Positions 61,571-62,388 of a stretch of 62,388 nucleotides of DNA are shown piece after piece. The position numbers and the translations under genes were made by a program. This stretch comes from Hoeflea sp. (GTDB taxonomy: Bacteria > Pseudomonadota > Alphaproteobacteria > Rhizobiales > Rhizobiaceae): contig NZ_JACIYP010000020.1 of NCBI RefSeq assembly GCF_014359905.1, forward strand, positions 1-62,388, given 5' to 3'. Within the stretch, counting starts at the first letter, position 1. The number at the start of each line of letters is the position of its first letter. The notes below the pieces were generated by a model. That model made no database searches. It saw only the letters and a list, made by a program, of their open reading frames with translations, and was not told where the DNA came from.

Positions 61571-62197
61571 TCAACCTCTTTCTTCCGCTTTGGTCACATC
61601 ATGTTTGAGGCCGGCGCGATAGATCGCGAAGACCCGCGGGGCATCGGCCCGCATCTGGTCCTGGTCTCCACTGATGAGCGCCTGCACCACCAGGCCCTGG
61701 ATCATGCCGAGAAAAAGGGTCGCCGCTGCAGCATCGTCGAGGCCGGCGGGCAGGGTGCCGGAACTTCTGCCTGCCGCCAATATGCGGCGAAGCCGGATGG
61801 CATAGTTCGAGGTCAGGGTATGCGCAACCTGCTTGGCCGGAGTGGACCCGGTACGCTGGAGCTGCCCCATCAGGATCCGCGGCACGCCGGGGTGTTCGGC
61901 CACAAAGGCAATGTGCGCCATGAACATCGCTTCCAGCGCGGCGACTGGATCGGCCTCGCCGCCGGCAACCTTGTCGATGCGTTCAAGCAAGCGATCTGAT
62001 ACCCAGTGCATCACCTCGCGCCAGATGGCGTCCTTGGTCGGAAAATGCCGGAACAGCGCACCCTGACTGAGTTTCATCCGCCCCGCGATGGCCGTGGTGG
62101 TGATGTCCTCGGGGTTTTTTGCGGCAGCGAGCTCTATGACGGCCACGACAGCTTCGTTGCGCCGTTCTTCGGTGGGCAGGTGTTTTGCGCGGGACAT
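61571..62197 (-). CDS. TetR-family repressor
   Basis: The 208-residue protein has the N-terminal TetR helix-turn-helix (ITTTAIAGRMKLSQGALFRHFPTKDAIW, about residues 30-58) and an unassigned ligand domain with AEHPGVPRILMGQL, like AcrR-type regulators of efflux pumps. ATG 62197 is used; a start 30 bases upstream would overlap the operator at 62214. The gene it controls is probably divergent and beyond the right edge. It shows no link to denitrification. Confidence 0.85.
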   Translation of the reverse strand: MSRAKHLPTEERRNEAVVAVIELAAAKNPEDITTTAIAGRMKLSQGALFRHFPTKDAIWREVMHWVSDRLLERIDKVAGGEADPVAALEAMFMAHIAFVAEHPGVPRILMGQLQRTGSTPAKQVAHTLTSNYAIRLRRILAAGRSSGTLPAGLDDAAAATLFLGMIQGLVVQALISGDQDQMRADAPRVFAIYRAGLKHDVTKAEERG

Positions 62198-62213
62198 CGG
62201 AGAAACCTCGAAA

Positions 62214-62229
62214 AAGTGATTACTCACTT
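62214..62229. promoter_or_regulatory. probable TetR operator
   Basis: AAGTGATTACTCACTT is a perfect dyad (6-bp arms, 4-bp centre), 17 bp before the TetR start. A related half (AAAGTGAGTGATC) appears near 62315, which suggests a second site. 62230-62388 otherwise holds no gene start that I can support. Confidence 0.55.
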
Positions 62230-62388
62230 ATTAGGGGAATTTTTTCTCCTTTGATAGCGTTGATATGTCAAAAACACCAAATAGGTCCGATTTTTGGTGA
62301 AATGGACGCTTTACAAAGTGAGTGATCTATTACATCGTGTCCAGCAGATATTCCGTCTTATAAAGCCCAGGTATGCCCCAATGAGATA

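Overview
This window looks like a denitrification and anaerobic-respiration island from an alphaproteobacterium. It is GC-rich, with short overlaps between genes. The markers are NarR, a fused NarK, norCBQD, NnrR/NnrS, pseudoazurin, copper NirK and UbiT/U/V, which together resemble Rhodobacterales and nearby Hyphomicrobiales; no finer placement is possible from sequence alone. No rRNA, tRNA or CRISPR array was seen.

Layout. (1) 1-5660 is an accessory segment. It has a three-gene operon encoding a split FtsH-like machine (AAA ATPase and M41 peptidase on separate genes). Next comes an unusual array of GANTC (CcrM methylation) sites phased every 21-22 bp, then a small basic protein, then an AT-rich stretch leading into an unknown gene. 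(2) 5996-15095 holds two Crp/Fnr regulators, a CBS protein, pseudoazurin, norCBQD with two short membrane proteins, and a DUF454 protein. (3) 15304-30217 holds a narR remnant, narR, narKGHJI, a parvulin, a hemerythrin, a carbonic anhydrase, moeA and a DUF2478 gene. (4) 30420-35567 holds an acyltransferase, a gdhA fragment, an HPP-CBS membrane protein, nirK, a napC fragment and a second pseudoazurin. (5) 35614-37252 is an IS1380-type insertion with a CTAG target duplication. (6) 37347-41218 holds an Nnr-type regulator and a DUF1858/DUF2249/membrane/DUF59 cluster. (7) 41532-46842 is an imelysin / cytochrome b / five-heme cytochrome / FTR1 metal-uptake operon. (8) 47204-54624 holds ubiTUV facing ubiD-ubiX-TDT-ppdC. 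(9) 54827-57296 holds a group of unknown genes with a strong NsrR-type operator, followed by nsrR. (10) 57885-62229 holds hemN, nnrR, nnrS and a TetR regulator.

How the parts fit. Nitrate enters through NarK and is reduced by NarGHI. Nitrite is reduced to NO by periplasmic NirK, which takes electrons from pseudoazurin, and NO is reduced to N2O by NorCB. MoeA supplies molybdenum cofactor, HemN makes heme without oxygen, and UbiTUV with UbiD/UbiX make ubiquinone without oxygen. No N2O reductase genes are in the window. Two operator families can be read by eye: FNR-type (TTGAT-N4-ATCAA) before narK, narR, the imelysin operon, ubiT/ubiD and the pseudoazurin region; and Nnr-type (TTGYG-N4-CRCAA) before norC, nirK, the 37347 regulator and nnrS/nnrR. 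One NsrR-type dyad lies upstream of an uncharacterised four-gene operon.

Decay marks (narR copy, gdhA tail, napC tail, IS element) sit at block boundaries and suggest the island was assembled in steps. The best candidates for something undescribed are the phased GANTC array with its split FtsH neighbour, the NsrR-box operon, and the FNR-controlled five-heme/FTR1 operon.
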